Assembly (NCBI GenBank): GCA_027037055.1
Contig: JALWBR010000022.1
Coordinates: 27,776-91,775, forward strand
Direction of reading: 5' to 3'
Length of the DNA stretch: 64,000 nucleotides
Origin: Aquificales bacterium
Lineage (GTDB): Bacteria; Aquificota; Aquificia; Aquificales; Aquificaceae
Shown: in pieces, positions 1-9,395 of the stretch
How positions within the stretch are numbered: position 1 is the first letter of the stretch
Layout: each line of letters begins with the position of its first letter
Position numbers and translations under genes: made by a program
Notes under the pieces: model-generated
Databases searched by the model: none
The model's input: only the letters and a program-made list of their open reading frames with translations
Told to the model about the DNA's origin: nothing

Positions 1-816
1 ATAGAAGACTATGATCCTCTTTTATACAAAGTACCAGTATGGAAAAGTATATCCAAAGAGGTTCTTTCAAAAGGCTATGTTATAGACAATGACTATCAGA
101 ATAACCCTATTGCGAATGAAAGGTGGAAACAGGCTGGGCTTCAAAGCATACTTATAACAACCTTGGGACACAAACACCAGATAGGAACTCTTGCGGTAGG
201 AAATTTCAACAAAGAGAAAAGACCCTTCACAGAAGAGGACGGGAAGCTACTCAAAAACCTTGCCACCATACTCGCCTTCGTGGTTGAGGAAGAGGAAGAG
301 AAAGAAGAACTATTCAAAAAAGCCATAAAGGATGAACTTACCCAGTTGTACAACAGATACTATCTTGAACATGAGGGCAAAAAGGAGATAGAGAGGGCAA
401 GAAGGTACAAATATCCCCTCTCCCTTATAATACTTGATCTTGATAATTTTAAACAGATAAACGACAGATTCGGACATACACAAGGTGACAGGGTACTTAG
501 AAAATTTGCCCGCATAATCATGTCAAATATAAGGAGATCGGATATAGCGGTCAGATACGGCGGTGAGGAATTTATAATACTTCTGCCTTACACCCATATT
601 GAGGACGCGGAAAAGATAGCGGAAAGGATAAGGAAAACCTTTGAGTCCACAAAATTCAGGTTTGATCATGAGATAGCAAGTATAACGGTGAGCGGTGGTG
701 TTGCAACCATAGAAGACGGGGAGGATCTGTTTGATCTTATAGATAAAGCGGATAAAGCCCTCTATTATGCGAAGAAGGAAGGTAAAAACAAGATATGGGC
801 CCAACTGTGGAAATAA
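1..816 (+). CDS. GAF-GGDEF diguanylate cyclase, 5' end missing
   Basis: The reading frame is open from base 1, so the gene begins before the window. The first ~95 residues look like the end of a GAF sensor domain (up to the strand ending in VGNF). An acidic E/K-rich linker helix follows, then a full GGDEF domain of about 160 residues. The active-site motif is GGEEF, the form seen in active diguanylate cyclases. An RRSD sequence lies five residues before it and fits the RxxD product-inhibition site. The likely role is cyclic-di-GMP synthesis controlled by a GAF-bound signal. It converges on pheS with no spacer: its stop ends at 816 and the pheS stop begins at 817. Confidence 0.9.
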   Translation: MEDYDPLLYKVPVWKSISKEVLSKGYVIDNDYQNNPIANERWKQAGLQSILITTLGHKHQIGTLAVGNFNKEKRPFTEEDGKLLKNLATILAFVVEEEEEKEELFKKAIKDELTQLYNRYYLEHEGKKEIERARRYKYPLSLIILDLDNFKQINDRFGHTQGDRVLRKFARIIMSNIRRSDIAVRYGGEEFIILLPYTHIEDAEKIAERIRKTFESTKFRFDHEIASITVSGGVATIEDGEDLFDLIDKADKALYYAKKEGKNKIWAQLWK

Positions 817-1830
817 TCAAAACTGCCTCAGAAATCTGAGATCGTTTTCATAAAAAAGTTTTATGTTATCAATCCCGTAATAGAGCATACACAGTCTTTC
901 AACTCCCATTCCGAAAGCGAAACCTTGATATCTCTGTGAATCTATACCGCAATTTTCCAATACCGCGGGATGTACCATACCGCAACCCATAACCTCAAGC
1001 CAACCCGTCTCCTTACATACCCTGCATCCCTTTCCTTCGCATATAACACATCCTATGTCAACCTCCGCGGATGGCTCGGTGAAGGGAAAGTAGGAAACCC
1101 TGAATCGTACGGGAACATTTTCTTCAAAAAAAGTCTTCAAAAATTCTTCAATAACAAACTTCATATTACCAAAATTGACATCCTCCGAAACCGCCAAACC
1201 TTCCACCTGATGAAACATAGGGGAATGGGTAGGATCGTCATCCCTTCTATAAACCTTTCCCGGAGCTACCATGTATATGGGGGGCTTCTCCTCAAGCATA
1301 ACCCTTATCTGAACCGGCGATGTATGAGTTCTTAAAAGGTATCCCTCCTTGTTAACATAAAAGGTATCTTGCATATCACGGGCGGGATGATCCGGAGGGA
1401 TATTAAGCATATCAAAGTTGTATTTTTCTAACTCAATCTCTGGTCCTTCTTTTACCCTGAAACCCATGGATCTGAATATGTCAATTATCCTGTCCAGGGT
1501 TCTCGTGAGGGGATGGATATGACCTACGAGAGGTTCAACGGGTACTGTTATATCTTCCCATTCTCTTTCCAAACGCCTTCTTTCCTCCTCCCTTCTGATT
1601 TCCTCCTGTTTTTTTGTTATAAGCTCTTCAACCTTCTCTTTTATAAGATTAACCTTCCTTCCGTACTCCTTTCTCTGATCTGGAGGTATCTCCTTTATGC
1701 GGGATATAAGATTTGTAACTATCCCCCCCTTTCCTATGTATTTTGACTTTATTTTAAGAAGCTTCTCTTGTTCCGAAACGGAAGCAATTTCCCTCTCAAG
1801 CTCCCTTATGATGGATTCCGCATCAATCAT
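817..1830 (-). CDS. pheS: Phenylalanine-tRNA ligase alpha subunit
   Basis: 337 residues, the usual length. It has an N-terminal coiled-coil arm (about 1-90), then the class II synthetase core with a motif 2 region containing THSPMFHQ and a motif 3 region containing GMGVERL. It attaches phenylalanine to tRNA-Phe as an alpha2-beta2 enzyme with PheT. The start overlaps the rplT stop by 4 nt, so the two are probably translationally coupled. pheT is not in the window, so the common infC-rpmI-rplT-pheS-pheT order is broken here. Confidence 0.97.
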   Translation of the reverse strand: MIDAESIIRELEREIASVSEQEKLLKIKSKYIGKGGIVTNLISRIKEIPPDQRKEYGRKVNLIKEKVEELITKKQEEIRREEERRRLEREWEDITVPVEPLVGHIHPLTRTLDRIIDIFRSMGFRVKEGPEIELEKYNFDMLNIPPDHPARDMQDTFYVNKEGYLLRTHTSPVQIRVMLEEKPPIYMVAPGKVYRRDDDPTHSPMFHQVEGLAVSEDVNFGNMKFVIEEFLKTFFEENVPVRFRVSYFPFTEPSAEVDIGCVICEGKGCRVCKETGWLEVMGCGMVHPAVLENCGIDSQRYQGFAFGMGVERLCMLYYGIDNIKLFYENDLRFLRQF

Positions 1831-2180
1831 ACCTTAAGAACTTCTTTAACCCTCTCAACAATCTTCCCGAAAGCCTCCGGATCCCTGACGGCTATCTCCG
1901 CCAACATTTTTCTGTTCAGGTTTATATTAGCCTCTTTGAGTCCCTTCATAAATTTGCTGTAAGATAAACCGCAAGCCCTTACTCCCGCATTTATTCTTGC
2001 TATCCACAATCTTCTGAATTCCCTCTTCCTCAACCTCCTGTCCCTGTACTGATAGTAGAGGGCTCTCATTACCGCTTCTTTAGCCCTTCTGTAAACATTC
2101 TTTTTTTGTCCCCTGTAACCCTTAGCAAGCTTTAATATCTTCTTCTTATGCTTCCGTGAGGACGGACCTTTTACCCTCAT
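1827..2180 (-). CDS. rplT: 50S ribosomal protein L20
   Basis: 117 residues, rich in Arg and Lys, with the typical L20 N-terminus ([18 protein letters not shown]) and helical C-terminal half. It binds 23S rRNA early in large-subunit assembly. An AAGGAGG-type ribosome binding site lies just upstream. rpmI (L35) and infC, the usual partners, are not adjacent; infC is at 57523. Confidence 0.97.
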   Translation of the reverse strand: MRVKGPSSRKHKKKILKLAKGYRGQKKNVYRRAKEAVMRALYYQYRDRRLRKREFRRLWIARINAGVRACGLSYSKFMKGLKEANINLNRKMLAEIAVRDPEAFGKIVERVKEVLKV

Positions 2181-2210
2181 CTTTACCTCCTTGAAGGAAT
2201 GGATATTCTA

Positions 2211-2660
2211 TCACATTAATTCCTTACTGTCCAACACAATGGTAACAGGTCCCCAATTTTCAATATATACATTCATCATTGCGCCGAATATCCCGGTTTT
2301 TGTGGTAACACCTTCTTCTTCCATCCTCTCAACAAACCTTTCGTAAAGCTCTTTTGCCCTCCCCGGCTCTTCCGCATCTTCAAAGCTTGGCCTCCTCCCC
2401 TTCTTCACATTGGCATAGAGGGTAAATTGGGAAATAATAAGCGCCTCACCCTTTACATCCAAAAGGGAATAATTGAATTTCCCCTTCTCATCCTCAAAGA
2501 TCCTCAGATTTACTATCTTTTTTACGAGTGCATCTATGTCCCCCTCTCCGTCACCCTTTCCTACCCCGAGGAGTATATTAACACCCCTTCCTATCTCTCC
2601 AACAACCTCACCGTTTACCTCAACCCTTGATCTCCTGACCCTTTGTACAACCGCCCTCAT
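2211..2660 (-). CDS. dtd: D-aminoacyl-tRNA deacylase
   Basis: 149 residues, the usual size. The SQFTLY motif (about residues 77-82) and the Gly-Pro motif in NWGPVT (about 134-139) are both present; these form the active site of DTD. It hydrolyses D-amino acids and mischarged glycine from tRNA. The start codon lies one base after the era stop, so it is almost certainly in the same transcript as era. Confidence 0.96.
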   Translation of the reverse strand: MRAVVQRVRRSRVEVNGEVVGEIGRGVNILLGVGKGDGEGDIDALVKKIVNLRIFEDEKGKFNYSLLDVKGEALIISQFTLYANVKKGRRPSFEDAEEPGRAKELYERFVERMEEEGVTTKTGIFGAMMNVYIENWGPVTIVLDSKELM

Positions 2661-2661
2661 C

Positions 2662-3570
2662 CTACTCCATATAATAACCGAAGCTCCTTACGAGATCGGG
2701 TCTTCTCCTCCACTTTTCCTTAACCTTCACCCACAGTTCAAGATAAACCTTTTTTCCCGTGATAAGCTCTATCTCCTCCCTGGCAAGTTTACCTATCTGT
2801 TTTAACCTCTGCCCCCCCTTACCTATTATGATGGGCTTAAGGTTCTCCCTGTCCACAACAATATCACCCTTTATTACAAGCATATCCGGGTTTACATCTC
2901 CCTCCTTTATCTCATGTATGGCAACCGCAACGGATGTAGGAACCTCCTCCTTTGTAAGTAACATCACCTTTTCCCTCACTATCTCCGCAACCATTATCCT
3001 CAAAGGAAGATCCGTTATCATATCTTCGGGAAATATCTGCTCACCCTCAGGAAGATACTTCAATAAGGTTTTTAAAAGCTCATCAACATTTGAACCCTTT
3101 ATGGCGCTTATGGGGACAATCTCTTTTATCTCGGGATTCTCCTTATGAATTTCTTCAATAAGGGGCAACACATTTTTTGCATCCCCTATCCTGTCTATCT
3201 TGTTGATAACAAGTATGATAGGCTTCCTTTCCGAAAGGGGTTTTATATAATCCTCCCATACACGCTGATCACTTTTCCTCCATCCCTCCTCCGCATCTAT
3301 CATGAATAAGATTACATCGCTCTCCTCAAGGGTACCTTTGGCAATTCTTACCATCGCCTCGCCCAAAGCATCCTTGGGCTTATAAAGACCGGGAGTGTCA
3401 AGAAAGATAATCTGAGCCTCCCCAGGTATATTTTTAACTCCGAGCACCCTTATACGGGTCGTCCCCGGTTTCGGAGATACTATGGAAACCTTTGTACCCG
3501 TAAGGTAGTTTATCAGCGTTGACTTTCCCACATTAGGCTTTCCCACTATGCTTACGAATCCCACCTTCAT
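2662..3570 (-). CDS. era: GTPase Era
   Basis: 302 residues from the ATG at 3570. Visible motifs are G1 (GKPNVGKST), G3 (DTPGLY), G4 (NKID) and a C-terminal KH RNA-binding domain with IIGKGGQRLKQIG. Era binds the 3' end of 16S rRNA and acts in 30S assembly. The frame stays open for 15 more codons upstream, but those run into the purB start and are hydrophobic and unlike Era. The internal ATG beginning MKVGFV is therefore preferred. First gene of the era-dtd-rplT-pheS run. Confidence 0.96.
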   Translation of the reverse strand: MKVGFVSIVGKPNVGKSTLINYLTGTKVSIVSPKPGTTRIRVLGVKNIPGEAQIIFLDTPGLYKPKDALGEAMVRIAKGTLEESDVILFMIDAEEGWRKSDQRVWEDYIKPLSERKPIILVINKIDRIGDAKNVLPLIEEIHKENPEIKEIVPISAIKGSNVDELLKTLLKYLPEGEQIFPEDMITDLPLRIMVAEIVREKVMLLTKEEVPTSVAVAIHEIKEGDVNPDMLVIKGDIVVDRENLKPIIIGKGGQRLKQIGKLAREEIELITGKKVYLELWVKVKEKWRRRPDLVRSFGYYME

Positions 3571-3596
3571 GCTGTTAGATATTATAATTGTTAGCC
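3571..3596. promoter_or_regulatory. Divergent era/purB promoters sharing one -10 box
   Basis: Only 26 bp separate the two start codons. The palindrome ATTATAAT (3581-3588) gives TATAAT on both strands: 3583-3588 for purB, 8 nt from its ATG, and 3581-3586 for era, 10 nt from its ATG. Transcripts starting the usual 6-8 nt after the box would begin at or next to the start codons. No clear -35 was seen on either side. Confidence 0.6.
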
Positions 3597-4904
3597 ATGA
3601 TAGAAAGGTACACAAGAAAAGAAATGGGAAATATATGGTCCGAAGAGAACAAGTTTAAAAAGTGGCTTGAGGTGGAAATAGCGGTATGCAAAGGGTGGTC
3701 GGAATTGGGAGTTATCCCGAAAGATGTCTTTGAGAGGATAAAGGAAAAGGCACATATAGACGAGGAAACAGTGGAGAAAATAAAAGAGTACGACAAAAAA
3801 TATAAACATGATGTGCTTGCCTTCGTATCCGCCATCAACAATCAGATAGGAAAGGACAGCAGATATTTCCACATGGGTGTAACATCGTCGGATATTATTG
3901 ATACCGCCTTTGCACTTCTTATAAGAGAGGCAATAGATATCCTAATAGAGGATATCAACAGAATAATGGATGAGCTTAAAAGTCTCTCTTATCGTTACAA
4001 GAATACAATCATGATGGGCAGAACCCACGGTGTTCATGCGGAGCCGACAACTTTCGGTATAAAGATGGCAAGCTGGTATGATGAGATGAGAAGGAACAGA
4101 GAACGGCTTGAAAGATGTAAAGAGGTCATATCTTACGGAAAGATATCTGGAGCTGTAGGTACCTACTCAAATGTTGACCCGCGTGTTGAAAGGATAGCCC
4201 TTGATCACTTGGGGCTTAAAATAGAACCCGCCTCAACCCAAATAGTACACAGGGACAGACATGCAGAGGTAATGACAACCTTAGCCATAATAGCTTCATC
4301 CCTTGAAAAATTTGCGACAGAAATAAGACACCTTCAGAGAACGGAAGTTCTTGAAGTGCAAGAACCTTTCTCAAAGGGTCAAAGGGGATCTTCCGCAATG
4401 CCTCATAAGAAGAACCCCGTTCACTCGGAGAGGATATGCGGACTGGCGAGAGTAATACGAGCCTTCTCTTTAACATCCCTTGAAAATATACCCCTGTGGC
4501 ATGAAAGGGATATATCCCACTCATCCGCGGAAAGGATCATATTCCCAGATGCCTTTATAGGTCTTGATTACATGCTGAATCTGTTTACGGACATAATAAA
4601 AGGAATAGTTGTTTATGAGGATAACATGCTTAGAAATATGAAAGCTTCCTATAACCTCTTCTTTTCCTCAAAGTTACTCGTTGAACTCATGAGAAGGGGA
4701 ATGGAAAGGGACAAAGCTTACGATGTTGTTCAAAAGCTTGCAATGGAAAGCTGGGAGAAAAGAAAAGATTTCAAAGAAATAGTAAAAGGTAATGAGGAAA
4801 TAAAAAGTATATTATCGGATGGTGATATAGAGAGAATATTTGATCCCTCTTCTTTCTTGAGAAACATAGATTATATTTACGAAAAGGTTTTCGGATCAGC
4901 TTAA
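3597..4904 (+). CDS. purB: Adenylosuccinate lyase
   Basis: 435 residues. The fumarase/aspartase superfamily signature GSSAMPHKKNP is present at about residues 261-271, as are the TSSDIIDTAF and MGRTHGVHAEPT regions that supply catalytic residues. It releases fumarate from SAICAR and adenylosuccinate in purine synthesis. The start at the ATG of MIERYTRKEMG matches the family; an in-frame TTG three codons upstream is less likely. The 3' end overlaps the next minus-strand gene by 9 nt. Confidence 0.97.
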   Translation: MIERYTRKEMGNIWSEENKFKKWLEVEIAVCKGWSELGVIPKDVFERIKEKAHIDEETVEKIKEYDKKYKHDVLAFVSAINNQIGKDSRYFHMGVTSSDIIDTAFALLIREAIDILIEDINRIMDELKSLSYRYKNTIMMGRTHGVHAEPTTFGIKMASWYDEMRRNRERLERCKEVISYGKISGAVGTYSNVDPRVERIALDHLGLKIEPASTQIVHRDRHAEVMTTLAIIASSLEKFATEIRHLQRTEVLEVQEPFSKGQRGSSAMPHKKNPVHSERICGLARVIRAFSLTSLENIPLWHERDISHSSAERIIFPDAFIGLDYMLNLFTDIIKGIVVYEDNMLRNMKASYNLFFSSKLLVELMRRGMERDKAYDVVQKLAMESWEKRKDFKEIVKGNEEIKSILSDGDIERIFDPSSFLRNIDYIYEKVFGSA

Positions 4905-6227
4905 AAGCTCTTCCACCTTATCCCTTACTATACTTGCCACCACTTCCTTTATTATCCCCTGTATATCTATATTGGCAAAAGCTGTTTCAATCTCTTGCCT
5001 TATTATACCGCTTATCACATTTTCATCAATGCTTTCCTTAATAGCCCTTTTAAGAATACCTTCAAAATCTATACTTTTAACCACCCTCTCCACGATTTCA
5101 TCCACATTCACACCTTCTACCCTTTCCTCCACCCGCTCCGTTGGGGGTAAAGCTACCTCTTCAACAGGTGTTTTCTCTTCCTTTATCTCCTGCACCTCCT
5201 CCTGCATCTCAACTGCTTCTTTGGTTATCTCCTCAATGTTAATGTTTTCCATTTCCGGCACCGTTTCAATAGACGGAATCTCTTCGGTCTTTTTCTCTTC
5301 AAAGATGTCCGCACCCGCGGGTTGGGGAGCAGTTCCCACTTTTGAAATTGCCTCTTCCACCTTGCCCTTTATAAGGTGAACCTCTGCCTCCCTTGAGAGA
5401 ACATCTTTATTATCAAGGGGTACATTGTCAACACTTATGGGAAAAAGCTCGTCAATCAATATTATGTAAGCCTTCCTGCTGTAATCCGGATCCTGAGAAA
5501 GCTCAATTAATCCCTTCTCCGCTATAACCCCCGATATGGCATCGTATATCACAACGGGAGCGTCACTTCTTTTTTCCAAAGCTTCCTTCGTGTTCTTTGC
5601 AACCTCAACCTTATACTCTTCCCCCAAGACACTCCTTATATTGTCTATAAGCAAATTATCAAAGGATACCACAAGAACCTTGGAACCACCTTCCTCCTTT
5701 CTTTCAGCAACGGGTTCTTCAACAACCGGTAAGGGTTCCGGCTCCTCTTGCTGAGGCACCTCAAAACTGGTGGATGGCTCTTCAATGGAAGTATGCTCTA
5801 TTACAAACTCCTGGGGTTCGGGAATTTCCTCAATGGTTTTCTCAACCGATGGTTCTGTCGGCGACGGTGCTTCTTCCATCCTTTCCACAGGCATACCTCC
5901 CTCAATGATATCCTTTACCTTTTCAACCTCATCCTCTCTGGACAACCTTACCTTGTTGGGGGTGAGAATATTGCCCATATCAACAGGGAAAAGTTCATCA
6001 ACAAGGATTATAAACTGAGCATTACCGAATCTTTGCTTGTACATATTGTTAATATCCTCTTCCGAGAGGGCACCGGATATTGCATCGTAGATAACGAAAT
6101 CAACATCGGTGCGCACGGTTTTGATAGCTTCCTCTCCGTTCTTCACCTCAATGATCTCGTGGGTGGGCAACAAACTTTTAAGCTTTTTAACCAAAGCTTT
6201 GTCAAAAGAAACTATCAAAATCTTCAT
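4896..6227 (-). CDS. Double receiver-like domain protein with C-terminal helices
   Basis: 443 residues, not recognised as a named family. Residues 1-115 and about 180-295 are two related receiver-like domains, each starting (K/V)(I/V)L(I/V)VSFD and containing VIYDAISG and the stretch DELFP. The phospho-acceptor-like Asp at the end of strand 3 is kept (IYD), but the usual Asp pair near the N-terminus is reduced to one Asp. Linkers at about 118-178 and 300-370 are rich in Glu and Pro. The last ~70 residues are predicted amphipathic helices (VERVVKS, ILKRAIKES, IIRQEIETA), suggesting oligomerisation or docking. The architecture is reminiscent of two-receiver signalling or polarity proteins, but function is unknown. 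Last gene of the nrdJ operon. Confidence 0.8.
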   Translation of the reverse strand: MKILIVSFDKALVKKLKSLLPTHEIIEVKNGEEAIKTVRTDVDFVIYDAISGALSEEDINNMYKQRFGNAQFIILVDELFPVDMGNILTPNKVRLSREDEVEKVKDIIEGGMPVERMEEAPSPTEPSVEKTIEEIPEPQEFVIEHTSIEEPSTSFEVPQQEEPEPLPVVEEPVAERKEEGGSKVLVVSFDNLLIDNIRSVLGEEYKVEVAKNTKEALEKRSDAPVVIYDAISGVIAEKGLIELSQDPDYSRKAYIILIDELFPISVDNVPLDNKDVLSREAEVHLIKGKVEEAISKVGTAPQPAGADIFEEKKTEEIPSIETVPEMENINIEEITKEAVEMQEEVQEIKEEKTPVEEVALPPTERVEERVEGVNVDEIVERVVKSIDFEGILKRAIKESIDENVISGIIRQEIETAFANIDIQGIIKEVVASIVRDKVEELLS

Positions 6228-6264
6228 TCTACAACCCCTTTTTATAATTTTAAACTAAACATTT

Positions 6265-6870
6265 TCATTTATATTTATGTTCTTCAAGAAGAGAATCAAC
6301 TATTTTTTTCATCTGCTCCATACTTTCCTCCGGTATAATTTTATGGGCAGCTATTGTAAGCTTTAAAGCCTTCAACTTCTTTATGAATTCCTCGTTAACC
6401 TTAACACCTTCACCTTTCTCCTTCGGTACGGTTTCACCTATCTCCCTCACAAGGGCATAATAAAGAATAATAAACAGGAGGAAAGAAGATACAACGGTAC
6501 CCATTATCACATAATCTTCCATAAGGAATTTAACCAGATTGTTTATACTCATCTTTTTTATATAAATGTTTGCCTCATAACCCTTCTCAGCATAACCGCT
6601 ACCGTTCAGATCGCTGAAATCTATGTTTGCCCTTCCCATGGAGTTAAAAATGTTCCCCTCCTTATCCCTTGTTATTATTATCGTATATTCGGGATATGTA
6701 AGACTTATATTTTCCTCACCTCTCTCCTTTTTGACGATGAATACCGCAATATTTTTAGAAATTTTTTTGTCTCTTTCTATAACAAACTTATCAATACCTA
6801 TGTAAAGAGAAGAAATAAGTAAAGATAATGCCAATAGACCCAGAACAGTATAAACAAATTTTTTCATCAC
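6265..6870 (-). CDS. Membrane protein with two TM segments, unknown function
   Basis: 201 residues. One hydrophobic segment lies at 4-24 and a second at about 120-143. Between them is a ~95-residue segment probably outside the cytoplasm, and the last ~58 residues are charged and helical. This resembles a sensor layout (periplasmic loop plus cytoplasmic tail), but no kinase, HAMP or methyl-accepting motif is visible. Two adjacent ATGs are possible starts. It overlaps the tldE stop by 4 nt. Confidence 0.75.
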   Translation of the reverse strand: MMKKFVYTVLGLLALSLLISSLYIGIDKFVIERDKKISKNIAVFIVKKERGEENISLTYPEYTIIITRDKEGNIFNSMGRANIDFSDLNGSGYAEKGYEANIYIKKMSINNLVKFLMEDYVIMGTVVSSFLLFIILYYALVREIGETVPKEKGEGVKVNEEFIKKLKALKLTIAAHKIIPEESMEQMKKIVDSLLEEHKYK

Positions 6871-8192
6871 TTTCCCCCTACCGCAATTTCTTCCACAAGT
6901 AAAGAGGGCGAACCGACATTTCCATAAAACTTTATATCGTTACCAATCCCCACTACTTTATTCCATATTTCACCGATATTTCCTGCAACGGTAACACCTC
7001 TTACTGATGATAGCTTTCTGCCTCTCTCATAGAGGATACCCGAAATACCCAATGAAAAATCACCTGAAACGGGATCGGATGTGTGAAGACCCATAAGATC
7101 AACAACCAATAACACCCTTTCATACATCCCTATAAGTTCCTCAATACTTTTATCTCCTTTTTTAATATATATATTTGTGACACCTGCGTCAGGTTCATCC
7201 ATATAACCCCGCCTAACCGAATTACCCGTAGGAGCATGCCCAGATTTTTTACCCGTATATAGGCTGTGCAGAAATCCCTTAAATACTCCGTTTTCAACTA
7301 TAACATTCTTCCTCTTTGCAAACCCTTCCGCGTCATAAGAGGATGAGGCGTACCCTCTTTCCAATGTACCGTCATCAACTATCGTCATAAGCTCGCTGAA
7401 AACCTTCTCACCCAATCTACCTTTAAGGAAGGTTTTATCCTTTACAAGGGATGACCCCAAGAATATATCCGAAAAGGTTTCAAGTAACATGGCGGAGCTT
7501 TCCCTGAAAAAGATAGCGGGCATCGTACATGCCTCTATTTCCGAAGGATTGAGAACTTCCACCGTTTTAAAAACAACATCCTCAACTATATCATCAATAT
7601 CTATATCCTTTAACCTTCTCACAGCCCTGTATTCGTAGGAGATATTAGAATCATTACCATCAGACGCAAGGGCACCCACTATTAAAGAATAAAAGGTTCC
7701 CCTTTCCTCAAATTCAACACCGTAAGAATTCCTATAATACACCTCACTTAAAGCCTCTGTAAACGAAGATTCCCTAACAGATTGAATCCTTTTGTCTCTT
7801 CTTTTACATCTTTTTTCAACCTCTATGGGTATATTCTCCTTTTCCTTCAACGGTAGTGAAACCCCTTCCTCGTCAAAATAAGAACTTCCGATAGCCTCTT
7901 CCTTTTTACCATTAAAATCCACATAAGGGTCCTCGGGCATAACCTCACATATCTCCATACCCCTTATTACCAACTCCTTTATATCATCGTCGGATGAGAG
8001 GGTTGAAGAAACAAAGGCAACCCTCTTACCCTTTTTTATCCTCAATCCCAAACCGAGCTCCGTGGAAGAAGAAAAACTATCCACCTTTTCATCAATCACG
8101 GTTATCTTACTTTTCTCTGCTTTCTGGATGTAAGCCTCAAATTCAAACTGAGGTTTTAGATGCCTTTTAATCTCTTCAACCACAAACTTCAC
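6867..8192 (-). CDS. pmbA: TldE/PmbA-type metalloprotease subunit
   Basis: 441 residues, typical for TldE/PmbA. The C-terminal barrel with a TGN-containing loop and SGDFSLGISG fits the family. The HExxxH metal motif of the TldD partner is absent: the equivalent helix reads RESSAMLLETFS. This identifies it as the non-metal TldE subunit. TldD/TldE heterodimers trim peptide substrates. No tldD lies in the window. Probably co-transcribed with the upstream dnaC-like gene (33-nt gap). Confidence 0.9.
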   Translation of the reverse strand: MKFVVEEIKRHLKPQFEFEAYIQKAEKSKITVIDEKVDSFSSSTELGLGLRIKKGKRVAFVSSTLSSDDDIKELVIRGMEICEVMPEDPYVDFNGKKEEAIGSSYFDEEGVSLPLKEKENIPIEVEKRCKRRDKRIQSVRESSFTEALSEVYYRNSYGVEFEERGTFYSLIVGALASDGNDSNISYEYRAVRRLKDIDIDDIVEDVVFKTVEVLNPSEIEACTMPAIFFRESSAMLLETFSDIFLGSSLVKDKTFLKGRLGEKVFSELMTIVDDGTLERGYASSSYDAEGFAKRKNVIVENGVFKGFLHSLYTGKKSGHAPTGNSVRRGYMDEPDAGVTNIYIKKGDKSIEELIGMYERVLLVVDLMGLHTSDPVSGDFSLGISGILYERGRKLSSVRGVTVAGNIGEIWNKVVGIGNDIKFYGNVGSPSLLVEEIAVGGK

Positions 8193-8225
8193 ACTAACAT
8201 TTTAACTGAAATTTCATTACAAAGC

Positions 8226-8876
8226 TTATTTGGACATTCTTACGGTGGTATTAATCTCCTTCAACTTGGAAATAACCTCTTCACCCAGCCTTTCCTCCAG
8301 GGAATTCAAACCGTCACCTTCGTTTTCCAAAGGATAATTAGTAGTTATAATTATCGGCTTAACATAGTTATATCTTTGAACAATAATATAAGACAGTATC
8401 TCCCTCTGCCAATCCGAGAGCCTTTCATTTCCAAGACCATCAAGGAGTAAAATTGGTATATCAATAAGAAATCTTATAAGGTTTTTATCCCTACCATTTT
8501 CCATGAGTCCTCTGAGGATAAAGAGTAGATCTCTCGTATCAAAGAAAATACTTTTTATCCTTTTATCAACATATATCTTTTTTATAAGGGACACCGCAAG
8601 GTATGTTTTACCGACGGACGGAGGACCGACATAAGTAAGCCCCTTTCCCTCTTTGTAAGCTTCCGATTCGCAATACACCTTTGTTTCGTCCAAAGCTATA
8701 TATTGGGAAGGTGTTGAAGGTATAAATTCGTCAAGGGAAGCATTCCAGTATCTTTTAGGAATACGCAAGATCACATTAACCGTATCTGTGGAAAATCTGC
8801 ACTGACATAGATCCACTCCCCCCTTTACTTTCATAAACCCTGTTCCCTTACAACGGGGGCAATCCTTAACAAACAT
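8226..8876 (-). CDS. dnaC: DnaC-type helicase loader ATPase
   Basis: 216 residues. The N-terminus has a zinc-binding cluster (CPRCKGTG, then CQC), followed by an AAA+ domain with Walker A GPPSVGKT and Walker B ILLLDGLG, and a sensor-1-like IIITTNYP. This matches the DnaC/IstB-like loaders of Aquificales that place DnaB on DNA. Six nt separate it from the nrdJ C-terminal subunit gene, linking deoxynucleotide supply with replication initiation. An IS21-type IstB is unlikely, since no transposase is near. Confidence 0.88.
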   Translation of the reverse strand: MFVKDCPRCKGTGFMKVKGGVDLCQCRFSTDTVNVILRIPKRYWNASLDEFIPSTPSQYIALDETKVYCESEAYKEGKGLTYVGPPSVGKTYLAVSLIKKIYVDKRIKSIFFDTRDLLFILRGLMENGRDKNLIRFLIDIPILLLDGLGNERLSDWQREILSYIIVQRYNYVKPIIITTNYPLENEGDGLNSLEERLGEEVISKLKEINTTVRMSK

Positions 8877-8882
8877 GAAAAA

Positions 8883-9395
8883 CTATCCGCACTTGTTATA
8901 ACCGCATTCTCTACAGTAATAACACCCGTTCTCATATACCATTGAAAATTCACCGCACTGAGGACATTTCATAAGCGTATTCTTCTCAACCTTTTCCCCA
9001 GTCAGTTCCTCCAATACCTTTGCAACCGCGTCGGGTACGGAATAAATGGGTTTGCCTTCCTGCCATACCACATAGGCTCCCTTTATATCCTTTAAAGTAT
9101 CTATGATCTCTTTTACATCACCCCCCCTTTGAAGGTATAGGCTTATGAGCCTGCCTATGGCTTCTGCAAAAGCCTTCTCCTCACTGCCCGATTTACCGAG
9201 GTTAAGAAATACCTCTATAACCTTTCCCTTCTCATCAAAATTAACGGTTGTGTATAGGTTGCCCGTTGTAAGCTTTATTTTTACCGTTTTACCTTCAAGT
9301 ATCCTTGGTCTCTTAACCTCCTCATAACATTTCTTCTCCTCTTCCTTCTTTTCAACAATAGCATTTATAGGAGCGTTCACTATTATTCTCTTCAT
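8883..9395 (-). CDS. Class II ribonucleotide reductase, C-terminal TSCPD/zinc-ribbon subunit
   Basis: 170 residues. Residues 35-110 fit a TSCPD domain (GNLYTTVNF, EVFLNLGKSGSE, AIGRLISLYLQRGG). The last ~25 residues form a cysteine-rich end (CPQCG, CYYCRECG) as in the C-terminal tail of one-piece NrdJ enzymes. In those enzymes the tail cysteines re-reduce the active site. Its ATG overlaps the stop of the large subunit gene by 4 nt, so the two halves should be made together. This is a split NrdJ, comparable to NrdJa/NrdJb in some pseudomonads. Confidence 0.88.
   Translation of the reverse strand: MKRIIVNAPINAIVEKKEEEKKCYEEVKRPRILEGKTVKIKLTTGNLYTTVNFDEKGKVIEVFLNLGKSGSEEKAFAEAIGRLISLYLQRGGDVKEIIDTLKDIKGAYVVWQEGKPIYSVPDAVAKVLEELTGEKVEKNTLMKCPQCGEFSMVYENGCYYCRECGYNKCG

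Noticed and set aside
3571..3615. Longer N-terminus for era starting at 3615
   Set aside because: It overlaps purB and adds residues not seen in the family; MKVGFV matches.
5748..6338. Plus-strand open frame of 196 codons opposite the receiver-like gene
   Set aside because: Composition and lack of start context make it a shadow of the minus-strand gene, which has clear repeats and a good start.
8226..8876. IstB of an IS21 element
   Set aside because: No IstA transposase or terminal repeats; the zinc cluster and operon fit a DnaC loader.
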